NCBI GenBank assembly: GCA_050313295.1
Contig: JBNPLD010000004.1
Length of the DNA stretch: 64,000 bases
Reading direction: 5' to 3' (one strand)
Origin: S5-A14a sp022766365
GTDB lineage: Bacteria > Bacillota > Clostridia > Peptostreptococcales > Anaerovoracaceae
In this document: positions 34,546-43,020 of the stretch, piece by piece
How the letters are laid out: each line of letters opens with the position of its first letter
How positions within the stretch are numbered: the first letter of the stretch is position 1
Program-made: the position numbers and the translations under genes
Notes under the pieces: generated by a model
Told to the model about the DNA's origin: nothing
What the model saw: the letters and a program-made list of their open reading frames with translations, nothing else
Databases searched by the model: none

Positions 34546-35529
34546 ATGAAGAGAGTTTTTTCGGGAGTACAACCAACAGGAAATATACATTTAGGGAATT
34601 ACTTAGGTGCACTAAAGCAGTTTGTCGAATTACAGGAGGATTACCAATGCCTCTACTGCATTGTAGACATGCATGCTATCACAGTGCCGCAAGATCCAAA
34701 GGAACTGAGAAAGCATATACTTGATGTGGCAGCCCTTTATCTAGCAGTGGGTGTAGATCCTGAGAAATCAATTGTCTTCGTGCAATCTGATGTACCCGGA
34801 CATGCTGAGCTCGGATGGATTTTAACATGTAGCTCGTATACCGGTGAGTTGTCAAGAATGACCCAGTTCAAGTCGAAATCAAAGAACAAGGAATCAGCAC
34901 CTACGGGACTTTTCAGCTATCCTGTCCTCATGGCTGCAGATATTTTGCTCTACGACACAGATGTAGTTCCCGTTGGAACCGATCAGAAGCAGCACATTGA
35001 GCTCTGCAGAGATTTGGCAATCCGTGTGAATAATACGAAGAAGAAAACGTTCGTGGTTCCTGAGGGTAGATATCTCAAGGCAGGGGCTCGCATAATGTCC
35101 CTGGATGATCCTAGCAAGAAGATGAGCAAATCTGCAGAAAACATTCACAGCAGAATCTCACTTCTGGACGAGCCTTCTAAAATTAAGAAGTCCATAATGA
35201 AGGCGACGACGGATTCAGAGGGAGTAATTCGATTTGACGTAGATGAAAAACCCGGGATTTCAAATCTTCTGAACATGTACAGCGTTCTCAGCAACAAAAC
35301 AATTGACGATGTTGTAGGGATGTATGAGGGCAAAGGTTACGGGGACTTCAAGAAAGATCTTGTAGAAATTACAGTTGAAGCTCTTAAGCCTATCAAAGAG
35401 AGATTTGATGACATCAGGGAATCTGAGGAACTTATTAAAATCTTGAAGAGTGGAGCAGAAAGGGCAAATGCAATTTCCGAAAAAACAATGGCCAGAGTTA
35501 AAGAGAACTTTGGTTTGGGGTTGAAATAA
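34546..35529 (+). CDS. trpS: Tryptophanyl-tRNA synthetase
   Basis: This class I synthetase charges tRNA-Trp. The 327-residue protein shows the HIGH-like PTGNIHLGNYLGALKQFVEL, SYPVLMAADILLYDTDVVPV, GTDQKQHIELCRDLA and the KMSKS signature (DDPSKKMSKSAEN). AGAGGAAAA lies before ATG 34546. The leader is 88 bases long, too short for a T-box. A small hairpin follows the gene. Confidence 0.97.
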   Translation: MKRVFSGVQPTGNIHLGNYLGALKQFVELQEDYQCLYCIVDMHAITVPQDPKELRKHILDVAALYLAVGVDPEKSIVFVQSDVPGHAELGWILTCSSYTGELSRMTQFKSKSKNKESAPTGLFSYPVLMAADILLYDTDVVPVGTDQKQHIELCRDLAIRVNNTKKKTFVVPEGRYLKAGARIMSLDDPSKKMSKSAENIHSRISLLDEPSKIKKSIMKATTDSEGVIRFDVDEKPGISNLLNMYSVLSNKTIDDVVGMYEGKGYGDFKKDLVEITVEALKPIKERFDDIRESEELIKILKSGAERANAISEKTMARVKENFGLGLK

Positions 35530-35540
35530 TTGTGAAAAAA

Positions 35541-35557
35541 TGCTATTATTAATAGCA
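35541..35557 (+). terminator. Small hairpin after trpS
   Basis: TGCTATT and AATAGCA form a perfect 7-bp stem with a 3-base loop, followed by ATTATTTAT. It may be a weak terminator. Confidence 0.4.
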
Positions 35558-35616
35558 ATTATTTATAAATTTGAATTTCGGTTTAATTAAGTTTTACATG
35601 ATCCGAAATTCTTTGG

Positions 35617-35692
35617 GCCTCCGTAGCTCAGGGGATAGAGCGTCGGTTTCCTAAACCGTGCGTCGGGTGTTCGAATCGCCTCGGGGGCACCA
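35617..35692 (+). tRNA. tRNA-Arg (anticodon CCT)
   Basis: A 76-base cloverleaf. The acceptor GCCTCCG pairs with CGGGGGC (one G-T pair), the D stem is GCTC/GAGC and the T arm is GGGTG-TTCGAAT-CGCCT. The anticodon loop TTCCTAA gives CCT, which reads AGG. The discriminator is A and CCA is encoded. The outermost anticodon-stem pair is a T-T mismatch. Confidence 0.95.
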
Positions 35693-35698
35693 TCAGAT

Positions 35699-35742
35699 AA
35701 AGACCTCTGAAACAGCTGAGATTAGTTGTTTCAGAGGTCTTT
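35699..35742 (+). terminator. Strong terminator after tRNA-Arg
   Basis: AAAGACCTCTGAAACA (35699-35714) is complementary to TGTTTCAGAGGTCTTT (35727-35742), giving a 16-bp stem ending in T residues. Its A/T symmetry makes it potentially bidirectional. Confidence 0.92.
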
Positions 35743-35956
35743 TGCATTTCTGGGGATTGTTATGGAATGGACTAACCAATATCGGGATTCCATATTCATG
35801 CCGAGCTAGTGAGGAGTGAGTAAATGGAAGTAGATACAAACTGTACCCTATAAAAACTTTTGTTTTGTATATTTAAAAGAGGTCAATAATGTTTTAAAAT
35901 ATAAACAAGGAAAAACATTCACCAATTTTGCTAATAAAAAATGGAGGTAAAAGATA

Positions 35957-36541
35957 TTGAAATCAGGAAAAACTTTTAAAAATGAGCCGGTAATGCAGAT
36001 GGTAGCAACTGCACTTGTAATGGCGTTAATATGTGTAGCAACTATGATAATCAAGATTCCTATTCCAATGACAGAAGGGTATGTTCATCTTGGAGATGCA
36101 ATGATATTTCTAGGTGTGCTAATACTTGGGAAAAATCGTGGTGCCCTGGCGGCAGGGATTGGATCAGCATTGGGAGACTTGTTTGCGGGATATGCTGCAT
36201 GGATACCGTGGACACTTGGAATTAAGTTTCTAATGGCTTTTATAATGGGTTTTGCAATCGAAAAAGCTGCCGGTAAATTTCCTCTTGTTGAAGTGCTTGC
36301 AATGATACTTGCCGGGATAGAAATGGTAGCAGGATATTATGTGGCTGCATCACTTATGACGGGAAACTGGGTGGTGCCTTTGGCATCAATACCTTGGAAC
36401 ATCGGACAGTTTGTAATGGGAATTGTTTTAGCAGTGATTTTCGCCGCTGTTTTGGAAAAAACTCCTGTAGGGGAGCAAATGACATATAAATTCCAATGGT
36501 CTTTTAAGGGAAAAAAAACAGACTATAGAACGGATCAGTGA
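35957..36541 (+). CDS. ECF transporter S component (substrate unknown)
   Basis: This 194-residue integral membrane protein has about six helices. The pattern MALICVATMIIKIPIPMTEG, then YVHLGDAMIFLGVLILGKNR and GIGSALGDLFAGYAAW, is typical of the riboflavin-transporter-like S-component family (PF07155). S components bind a vitamin-like substrate and use the shared EcfA/EcfT module, which is not in this window. Translation most likely begins at TTG 35957, 8 bases after GGAGGT. No known riboswitch is recognisable in the 200 bases upstream, so the substrate is open. Confidence 0.85.
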   Translation: MKSGKTFKNEPVMQMVATALVMALICVATMIIKIPIPMTEGYVHLGDAMIFLGVLILGKNRGALAAGIGSALGDLFAGYAAWIPWTLGIKFLMAFIMGFAIEKAAGKFPLVEVLAMILAGIEMVAGYYVAASLMTGNWVVPLASIPWNIGQFVMGIVLAVIFAAVLEKTPVGEQMTYKFQWSFKGKKTDYRTDQ

Positions 36542-37383
36542 TGAAAGGATTTTTATAATTCAATTCGGCGCAGATAAAACAAAGTAATGGTTTCCATAGG
36601 GTGACATGTTTCCTGACCGCTAAGGAGAAAAGCTTTCGAATTTTTGGGTTGCAATCAGTGTAACACGGTGTTACAATGTCCGTGAAAGTAGTGTATATTT
36701 ACTTTTGTTTGTGAATTAATTTAAGGAGGCATAAAGATGGCTCAGAAAATTAATCCATCTAGGTATAAGAATGGAGACAGAGTTAACGTCAGCGTAATAT
36801 TTATGTAGTATATAAATTAATGCGGCGATTACTATGAAAAAGATATTTTTAAATCATTCTCATTAGCATTAATCTTCCTACTCATTTTTTATATAAGGCA
36901 TAACAATATTAGTTTTGCTGATGCTGATAAATCTCAACTTATCGTGCAGTCAAGTGAATATAACTCTAGTGAATTTCTACTTTTGAACAAAAATGGAGAT
37001 ATAAGTTGTGTATTTGAAACATCACTTGTTAGCTCAATAGGTATCTTTTACTAAGATGATATATGCTGGATAGTTATACTATAAAAACCGTTTACGCTGG
37101 TTCATAAACTGAAAGGTAAGCTATAGCTGCAGGAGATTGATTCATAAAATATAAATATGCATATAACGGAGTAACGTTTGCAATGTCGTTAATACATTCC
37201 GGTCGTGGAGTTGTTGGTGTTTTAAAATCATCTCGATTTCAGACGCTTATCGATAAATATAATATAGCCATAGGTGGTATGTCTTCAAATTCAACAGTAT
37301 CGGATTATCATATTATGACTTGAAAAAACAGTGGTCAAAACAGTGCTTATGTTGCTATTGGGCAAAAATTGGAGGTGAATTAA
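36542..37383 (+). pseudogene. 842-base stretch of decayed small secreted-protein genes
   Basis: No intact gene is visible. After a promoter/operator (36659-36699) a 23-codon frame begins at 36737 behind AAGGAGG (MAQKINPSRYKNGDRVNVSV...) and stops at 36808. Next comes an open run without a start codon, in which a hydrophobic signal-like stretch SLALIFLLIFY is followed by SFADADKSQLIVQSSEYNSS. A third run (about 37146-37383) contains FAMSLIHSGRGVVGVLKSSR, crosses an in-frame TGA at 37321-37323, and continues to VAIGQKLEVN just before the next gene. These look like parts of one or two broken secreted proteins. Confidence 0.55.
36659..36699 (+). promoter_or_regulatory. Promoter overlapped by a 17-base palindromic operator
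   Basis: TGTAACAC (36659-36666) and GTGTTACA (36668-36675) form a perfect dyad around one base. The right half contains TTACAA (36671-36676), which is 17 bases from TATATT (36694-36699). A repressor bound to the dyad would block the -35 element. AAGGAGG and ATG 36737 follow. The binding protein is unknown. Confidence 0.7.
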
Positions 37384-37578
37384 ATGAACAGAACTAATTT
37401 GCTTAAAATATTAGCCATAAACTCATTATTAGCAACAATTATATTGACAATACCCTTTTTAATCATAAACGTTTATCAAGATTTTACTTTTTGGATATCA
37501 AGAGGTATTTTTTTGATAATAACTGTCGTATTTTATATATTATGGATTAATAAAAAAGACGATTCTTCTGATAAATAA
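37384..37578 (+). CDS. Small two-helix membrane protein
   Basis: This 64-residue protein has hydrophobic segments at about 9-28 and 36-54 and a charged tail (NKKDDSSDK). GGAGGTG lies 7 bases before ATG 37384. It directly follows the last codons of a decayed secreted protein, and that tandem arrangement (secreted-protein end, then small membrane protein) occurs again 350 bases downstream. An immunity or self-protection role is a guess from layout; no family is recognised. Confidence 0.55.
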   Translation: MNRTNLLKILAINSLLATIILTIPFLIINVYQDFTFWISRGIFLIITVVFYILWINKKDDSSDK

Positions 37579-37627
37579 AATAACTGCAAGAAATCGTAAA
37601 TATAAGACTTGTTTTTTTAACAGTATA

Positions 37628-37736
37628 AATTATCAATTCTCATAAGATATCTAAACTTGCAGTGTTTTTAACCGAAACGAAACTTTATGCTAATCCCGGT
37701 GGCGATACACCAACATATCAATTTTGGCTAAAATGA
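37628..37736 (+). pseudogene. C-terminal remnant of a small protein
   Basis: An open frame without a start codon encodes about 35 residues, including KLAVFLTETKLYANPGGDTP, and stops at TGA 37734-37736. The stop overlaps the next ATG as ATGA. It looks like the tail of a deleted gene that was once translationally coupled to the following membrane protein. Confidence 0.4.
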
Positions 37737-38083
37737 TTAAAAAAATATTTATATTATTAGACATTTGCATTTTGGCGATGTGTGTATACCCGTTAGCATT
37801 CCCTCAAAGCTTCGGGGGATACATCCGTCCTTTATGGATTATAATGCTGCTAATAGGAATAACCTTATATTTCATAGTGCGTTCTGAGGTTACCAAAGAA
37901 CCGTTTATGGAACCAAATGCTAAAAAGGCTATGGTTATTGCCGGTACTTTCATTTTTCTGTTACTGCTGGACGTGATATTAAATCGGCTTGGCGCATACA
38001 ATTATTTAATGCCTTTGGAGATATTGACTTCAGCTGTGGCTGGTGAGGTTTTTGATAATTTAATTTTGCGGAGAACAAAATAA
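37733..38083 (+). CDS. Predicted membrane protein, about four helices
   Basis: This 116-residue protein has hydrophobic segments near 5-22, 32-49, 69-87 and 95-110. The ends are basic (MIKKIF at the start, LRRTK at the end). ATG 37733 overlaps the stop of the upstream remnant, which suggests it was the second gene of a coupled pair. No ribosome binding site is evident, so it may be poorly expressed now. The family is unknown. Confidence 0.5.
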   Translation: MIKKIFILLDICILAMCVYPLAFPQSFGGYIRPLWIIMLLIGITLYFIVRSEVTKEPFMEPNAKKAMVIAGTFIFLLLLDVILNRLGAYNYLMPLEILTSAVAGEVFDNLILRRTK

Positions 38084-38141
38084 GATTGTTGTGTTATGTA
38101 TTAAATCTAATATTTTGTTATCGAGGAAATGTAAAAAACAG

Positions 38142-38170
38142 CAAAATCCCCCTTGGCAGGTGGGATTTTG
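38142..38170 (+). terminator. Hairpin ending the small membrane-protein region
   Basis: CAAAATCCC (38142-38150) pairs with GGGATTTTG (38162-38170). Its loop contains the TTGGCA of the rpsF promoter, so the terminator of the upstream region overlaps the next -35 element. Confidence 0.6.
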
Positions 38171-38181
38171 TGTTATATAAT
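38153..38181 (+). promoter_or_regulatory. rpsF operon promoter
   Basis: TTGGCA (38153-38158) and TATAAT (38176-38181) are separated by 17 bases. Transcription would begin near 38188, giving a leader of about 70 bases before rpsF. Confidence 0.85.
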
Positions 38182-38187
38182 AGATAA

Positions 38188-38229
38188 GCACAATTCTGTG
38201 CAAATTCTCTGCACCATGGGAAATGGTGC
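38188..38229 (+). promoter_or_regulatory. Structured leader of rpsF-ssb-rpsR
   Basis: Two perfect hairpins lie between the predicted transcription start and the rpsF ribosome binding site: GCACA/TGTGC at 38188-38201 and GCACCAT/ATGGTGC at 38211-38229. They could bind S6:S18 for autoregulation, but I do not see the bulged CCG of the described S6:S18 motif, so this is a candidate only. Confidence 0.45.
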
Positions 38230-38256
38230 CATTTAAGACCATAGGGAGGTGAAGAT

Positions 38257-38544
38257 ATGATTAACTATGAAATTATGTTCATTGTCGATCCTACTCTAGA
38301 TGACGAGATGAAGGAAAAGACGGTTGAAACCGTTAAGGAAATCATCGCGTCTGATGGCGAAGTTACAAACGTTGATGTTTGGGGACTCAGAAAGCTTGCA
38401 TATCCAATCGAAAAGAAGAACGAAGGATATTATGTAGTTGTTGAGTTCAAGGCAGCACCGACTTTGCCTAAGGAGCTGGACAGAAGACTTCGAATTTCAG
38501 ACAACGTAATCAGACACTTAATCGTGAATAAAGACGAGAAATAG
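38257..38544 (+). CDS. rpsF: 30S ribosomal protein S6
   Basis: This 95-residue S6 shows MINYEIMFIVDPTLDDEMKE, VWGLRKLAYPIEKKNEGYYV and the C-terminal RRLRISDNVIRHLIVNKDEK. GGGAGGTG precedes ATG 38257. It forms the conserved rpsF-ssb-rpsR operon; S6 and S18 bind 16S rRNA as a pair. Confidence 0.97.
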   Translation: MINYEIMFIVDPTLDDEMKEKTVETVKEIIASDGEVTNVDVWGLRKLAYPIEKKNEGYYVVVEFKAAPTLPKELDRRLRISDNVIRHLIVNKDEK

Positions 38545-38556
38545 TGGAGGTGAAGT

Positions 38557-39108
38557 ATGAACAGCGTTGTACTTATTGGAAGATTAACAAGAGATCCTGA
38601 GCTGAGGTATACATCGAGCACACAGATGGCTGTTGCTTCATTTACTATCGCTGTGGACAGGCCTACAAGGTCAGGCGGCGAAAGACAGGCTGACTTTCCC
38701 AGAATTACGGTTTTCGGTAAACAAGCTGAGAACTGCGACAAGTATCTGGCTAAGGGCAGACTGGTTGCTGTCCAAGGCAGGCTTCAAACGGGAAGTTACC
38801 AGAACAAAAATGGGGACACAGTATATACAACGGATGTTATCGCAGACAGGGTACAGTTCCTGGAGTGGGGAGATAGACCTCAAAGCGGCCGTGATTCCGG
38901 TAATTACCAGGGATCCGGATACGGTCAAGGTGGTGGATATCAGCCAGGTGGGAATTCAGGGAAGCCTCAAGGCAGCCTGCAGAGCTCACAGCCGAACATG
39001 AGCGAATCGGACGGAGGATTTAACAACTCCAATACTCAGGGCTCAAGTTCAGGACTTGAAGATATGCCTCCTTCATTTGAAGCTATTGAGGACGATCTTC
39101 CATTCTAA
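38557..39108 (+). CDS. ssb: Single-stranded DNA-binding protein
   Basis: This 183-residue SSB has the OB fold (MNSVVLIGRLTRDPELRYTS; FGKQAENCDKYLAKGRLVAV; GRLQTGSYQNKNGDTVYTTD). A flexible Gly/Gln/Ser-rich linker follows at about residues 110-165. The acidic interaction tip AIEDDLPF recruits replication and repair partners. TGGAGGTG precedes ATG 38557. Confidence 0.97.
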   Translation: MNSVVLIGRLTRDPELRYTSSTQMAVASFTIAVDRPTRSGGERQADFPRITVFGKQAENCDKYLAKGRLVAVQGRLQTGSYQNKNGDTVYTTDVIADRVQFLEWGDRPQSGRDSGNYQGSGYGQGGGYQPGGNSGKPQGSLQSSQPNMSESDGGFNNSNTQGSSSGLEDMPPSFEAIEDDLPF

Positions 39109-39163
39109 ATTTAAAGTTTGATCCTATTGAGATCAGATTACAGATTTTAGAGAGGAGATTGAC

Positions 39164-39400
39164 ATGGAAAAGAAACGTACAGGCGGAATGCGCAGAAGGA
39201 AAATCTGCCAATTTTGTGCCGACAAGTCTCAGCCTATAGATTATAAGGATGTTGAAAAGCTAAAGAAGTTTGTTTCTGAAAGAGGAAAGATTCTTCCTAA
39301 GCGTGTTACGGGCACATGCGCACTACATCAGAGAGATGTTACTAAGGCTATCAAGAGAGCAAGAATTGTTGCACTTTTACCTTATGTAGCAGACAAATAA
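39164..39400 (+). CDS. rpsR: 30S ribosomal protein S18
   Basis: This 78-residue S18 contains RRRKICQFCADKSQPIDYKD, LPKRVTGTCALHQRDVTKAI and the end RARIVALLPYVADK. Three Cys residues (C-x-x-C and a later C) suggest it is related to the zinc-binding form, although one of the usual four appears to be missing. GAGAGGAG precedes ATG 39164. Confidence 0.97.
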   Translation: MEKKRTGGMRRRKICQFCADKSQPIDYKDVEKLKKFVSERGKILPKRVTGTCALHQRDVTKAIKRARIVALLPYVADK

Positions 39401-39455
39401 GACGACTGATGAAGACAAACAGCAAATTGCTAAAAATCTAAATGAGCGTAATTTA

Positions 39456-39512
39456 AAAACCCACAGGGAAATCCGGCATTATTGTAATGCGGACAGTTCC
39501 AAGTGGGTTTTT
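39456..39512 (+). terminator. Compound terminator after rpsR
   Basis: AAAACCCAC (39456-39464) pairs with GTGGGTTTT starting at 39503, followed by T-rich sequence. Nested inside is a second hairpin, CCGGCATT with AATGCGG-type pairing (about 39473-39492). It ends the rpsF operon and lies before the convergent pepV-like gene. Confidence 0.8.
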
Positions 39513-39663
39513 GGTTTTTCTTGTTTATATTATTAATATTGAGTGTTATATTACGAAATACACTGCTGCCAAGTCCTGTATCAGTTGGATTTTTAACCTG
39601 TAATTCATGTGATATTCGTCAAAATGAAAACAGAAGTCAGAGGAAATGCCTACAGGGTTGCCA

Positions 39664-41196
39664 TCACTTTGCCAATTCATAAAGAGCTTTTGCAAAAATT
39701 TTGATAGACATGTATAAATCTTCAGCAAAAATGTACTCATTAGGCTGATGGCAAATATCCTCACGCCCGGGCATAACAGGACCGAAGGCAACGGTGTTGG
39801 GAACAGCTCTGGCGTACGTCCCGCCACCTATGACTATAGGTTTGCTTTTTTCGTCACCTGTGAACTCCTTGTAAGCATTCATCAAAGTAACAATTAAAGG
39901 ATCATCTACCGGTTTGTAAAGGGGTGCCATATGATTTACGCATTTTACCCTGTAACCTTCCGGAACAACCGTGGCTCTTATGCCATCGTAGACATCGTCT
40001 AAATCCATAGTTACAGGATATCTTATATCCAAGGTAAAGCCGGCTTTATCCTGATCAATGTCAACGAGACCTACATTCAAAGAAAGCTTTCCGGAAGGCT
40101 CATCAGAAAAAGCTATTCCCATATTTTCACCATTGAAAGTATAACCAAGATGATCGTTATAAAAATCAACAATTTCTCTGCTGGGTCCCTCAGGCAGGTC
40201 CAGTTGTCCGAGAAAATCCATCATTACAGAAATAGCGTTAAGACCGAGATCAGGTCTTGAGCCGTGGGCAGAAATCCCATGTGAAGTCAAACAAACTGTA
40301 TTTATCTCAGGCATTTTTTCTAAAGTGATTAAATCTTCAGGATTGTTAAACTCTTCGGGAAGGGTTACTCTGGGTTTAAAAGATTTGCTTAGAGAAGAAA
40401 TTTTTTCCCATGCCGCATCGCATTCATCAGGAGAGCCGCTGAACTTTAGATTTGCTGTTGCTTTGTCAGCTACAGCATTTGTAACTGTACCACCGGTCAT
40501 CTTAGTAATAATCCTGCCGCCCTCAGATTCTCCGGAAATCTTTCTTTCAACGAGAAATTCAGTACACCCTTTTTCGGCGTGAATTGCAGGAAAGTCAGCA
40601 TCAGGGGAAAATCCGGAGACAACGTTAGGTTGTTCGGCTTCCATATAGTACTTCATACCTTTCCACTCGGTTTCCTCGTCGCAGCCAAGAATGAGCCTGA
40701 TAGTTTTTCCGGGAGAGAAACCTGCTTCTTTCAATGCCTTTACAGCGTAATAACTTGCAAGAAGCGGGCCCTTATCATCAAGAACTCCTCTGCCAAAGAA
40801 TTTGCCGTCTCTTTCCACCATGCTAAATGGATCTGTATTCCAGTTTTCTATATCTCCCGCAGGAACAACATCCAGATGTCCGACAACAGCAACAATTTCT
40901 TCTTCATCAGCCGGCTCACTTTCATTGATAGGCCTTGATGTAGGAAAATCAATATGCCCCCCGTATTTATCCACATTTTTAATAATAAAGCCATCTTTTT
41001 CAGCCATGTTCAGGACAAAGTTAAGAGCATTGTCTACGTTTTTGCCAAATGGCATATTACCCTCAGCTTCATCTACAACACTTGGGATTGCAATGAGTTT
41101 TCCAAGATTATCCTTGAATTCATTGTAATTCTTTTCGATTATTTCTATATATTTTTCTTCGAATCCGGATATATTTCTTTCACGAATTATCCTCAT
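39664..41196 (-). CDS. pepV: Dipeptidase PepV / Sapep-type M20 metallopeptidase
   Basis: This 510-residue zinc peptidase cleaves dipeptides in the cytoplasm. M20 motifs are VVGHLDVVPAGD (metal His and Asp), GVLDDKGPLLASYYAVKALK, GCDEETEWKGMKYYMEA and GFSPDADFPAIHAEKG. A lid domain lies in the middle. The final metal-ligand region is GGTYARAVPNTVAFGPVMPG. I chose ATG 41196, preceded by GGAGGTG; the frame opens 18 bases earlier. It is divergent from the hut operon and may feed it with amino acids from peptides. Confidence 0.92.
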   Translation of the reverse strand: MRIIRERNISGFEEKYIEIIEKNYNEFKDNLGKLIAIPSVVDEAEGNMPFGKNVDNALNFVLNMAEKDGFIIKNVDKYGGHIDFPTSRPINESEPADEEEIVAVVGHLDVVPAGDIENWNTDPFSMVERDGKFFGRGVLDDKGPLLASYYAVKALKEAGFSPGKTIRLILGCDEETEWKGMKYYMEAEQPNVVSGFSPDADFPAIHAEKGCTEFLVERKISGESEGGRIITKMTGGTVTNAVADKATANLKFSGSPDECDAAWEKISSLSKSFKPRVTLPEEFNNPEDLITLEKMPEINTVCLTSHGISAHGSRPDLGLNAISVMMDFLGQLDLPEGPSREIVDFYNDHLGYTFNGENMGIAFSDEPSGKLSLNVGLVDIDQDKAGFTLDIRYPVTMDLDDVYDGIRATVVPEGYRVKCVNHMAPLYKPVDDPLIVTLMNAYKEFTGDEKSKPIVIGGGTYARAVPNTVAFGPVMPGREDICHQPNEYIFAEDLYMSIKIFAKALYELAK

Positions 41197-41283
41197 GATG
41201 CACCTCCTATGCAAAATTAAATCCCTGTTATATCGAGTAATTTGAATCTTACCATTCTGATTTTATCACAATCAAGGTAACCC

Positions 41284-41407
41284 TTCAACACTTTAGCACG
41301 TTTAATCAAAAGCGTTGAAAAATAGCCGTTTTTTCCAAAAGAAAAATTCAAACTAATCACAAATTAAAGTGAAATTACTAGAATTATATACCGGTTACGA
41401 GTATAAT
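41284..41407 (+). promoter_or_regulatory. hut operon upstream region: inverted repeat and -10 element
   Basis: TTCAAC (41284-41289) and GTTGAA (41314-41319) are arms of an imperfect dyad that extends inward (ACTTT with AAAAG). A TATAAT at 41402-41407 lies 40 bases before hutH; its -35 partner is poor, which suggests an activator or a regulated promoter. No regulator gene is adjacent. Confidence 0.4.
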
Positions 41408-41447
41408 ATAAATAAGAATACTATAAAAGAGAATAGGAGAGATGAAT

Positions 41448-42989
41448 ATGGCGGTAGTTATTAATGGTAGAGATCTTACCCTTGATCAGCTGATGAAAGT
41501 TGCTCGCGAAGGTGAGAAAGTGAAACTCTCTGAAGATGCAAAAAAAAACGTAAAGAAAGCTCGTAAATATATAGAAGATAAGCTTGAGTCAGGAGAGATA
41601 ATTTATGGCCTGACGACAGGATTTGGCAAATTCGCAAATGTACTCATTTCCAAGGAACAGACGGAAGATCTGCAGAGAAATCTTATAGTCAGTCACACCT
41701 GTGCAATGGGAAAAGCCTATGATGAGAAATATGTCAGGGCTGCAATGCTTTTAAGATGTAATGCCCTTGCAAGGGGTAACTCAGGAATCAGACTTGAGAC
41801 ATTACAGACATTAATTGATATGATAAATGCGGGAGTTCACCCTGTAGTTCCGGAGAAGGGATCTCTCGGCGCATCAGGGGATCTTGCTCCCCTGTCACAC
41901 ATTGCTTTAGGACTCATAGGACTCGGAAAAGTCAAATACCATGGGGAAGAGATGGATGCTTCCGAAGCTATGGAAAAGGCAGGTATTAAGCCTGTTCAGT
42001 TGGCTGCCAAGGAAGGTCTTGCTCTGAATAACGGAACACAGATGATGACAGCTGTAGGTGCGAATGTTTTGTGGGATGCAATTAAGCTTGCAAAAATTGC
42101 GGACGTTGCAGCAGCAATGTCGATGGAAGCACTCCATGGGATAACCAAAGCCTTCGATCACAAAATACATGTTTTGCGCGGTCACAGGGGCCAGATAGAT
42201 GTTGCAGAGAATCTGCTGAATATACTGGAAGGAAGTAGGAATGCGAAAAGAGTTCAGAAAACCAAAGTACAGGATCCATACTCTCTAAGGTGTACGCCGC
42301 AGGTTCATGGAGCTTCAAGAGACTCTTTGAGCTATGTATATGAAACTGTAAACAGAGAGATTAATGCTGTAACTGATAACCCTATCGTCTTTCCCGATGA
42401 AGATCAGGTTATTTCCGGAGGAAATTTTCATGGGCAACCTATGGCTTTGGCTTTTGACTTCATGAAGATAGCCATCGCTGAATTCGCCAATATCTCTGAG
42501 AGGAGATGTGAGAGAATGATTAATCCGGCTCTTTCTGAAGGACTTCCCGGCTTTTTAACCAAGCACGGTGGCGTATGTTCAGGGTTCATGATAGCGCAAT
42601 ATGCAGCAGCCTCAATGGTTTCTGAAAGCAAGATATATGCTCATCCGGCTTCTGTTGATTCAATTCCAAGTTCGGGCAATCAGGAAGATCATGTTTCCAT
42701 GGGGACAACATCTGCGAGAACGGCGGCTATGATTTTAGATAATTCTCAGAAAGTTCTTGCCATTGAGCTTATGACAGCGGCTCAGGCAATATGGCTTAGA
42801 GATGAAATCGGAGAAAGGGCTATTGAACAGCTTTCTCCTGTAACAAGGACTGCATATGATTTTATACGACAGCAAAGTGAACCTGTCGATGAAGATATAA
42901 TCATGCATGACGAACTGGAAAAATTTGATAAGATGATTAAGGACGGAAGTTTTTTGTCCCATGTTGAAAAGAATGTAAATCTCAGGTAA
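41448..42989 (+). CDS. hutH: Histidine ammonia-lyase
   Basis: HutH removes ammonia from L-histidine to give urocanate. The protein has about 513 residues. The self-made MIO cofactor comes from Ala-Ser-Gly in GSLGASGDLAPLSHIALG (residues near 142-144). Other family blocks are IIYGLTTGFGKFANV, QDPYSLRCTPQVHGASRDSL and the late SGNQEDHVSMGTTSAR. AGGAGA lies about 9 bases before ATG 41448; ATG 41442 is also possible. First gene of the hut operon. Confidence 0.96.
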   Translation: MAVVINGRDLTLDQLMKVAREGEKVKLSEDAKKNVKKARKYIEDKLESGEIIYGLTTGFGKFANVLISKEQTEDLQRNLIVSHTCAMGKAYDEKYVRAAMLLRCNALARGNSGIRLETLQTLIDMINAGVHPVVPEKGSLGASGDLAPLSHIALGLIGLGKVKYHGEEMDASEAMEKAGIKPVQLAAKEGLALNNGTQMMTAVGANVLWDAIKLAKIADVAAAMSMEALHGITKAFDHKIHVLRGHRGQIDVAENLLNILEGSRNAKRVQKTKVQDPYSLRCTPQVHGASRDSLSYVYETVNREINAVTDNPIVFPDEDQVISGGNFHGQPMALAFDFMKIAIAEFANISERRCERMINPALSEGLPGFLTKHGGVCSGFMIAQYAAASMVSESKIYAHPASVDSIPSSGNQEDHVSMGTTSARTAAMILDNSQKVLAIELMTAAQAIWLRDEIGERAIEQLSPVTRTAYDFIRQQSEPVDEDIIMHDELEKFDKMIKDGSFLSHVEKNVNLR

Positions 42990-43020
42990 GAAGATTTAAT
43001 ATTGCAGCGGGAGGTGCATC

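Noticed and set aside
35743..35956. Riboswitch before the ECF transporter S component
   Set aside because: I could not match the sequence to conserved cores of TPP, FMN, THF, cobalamin or preQ1 riboswitches.
36580..36650. Possible riboswitch-like RNA after the ECF gene
   Set aside because: Contains a short TCCT/AGGA hairpin, but no recognised core and no clear target gene; too weak to report as a feature.
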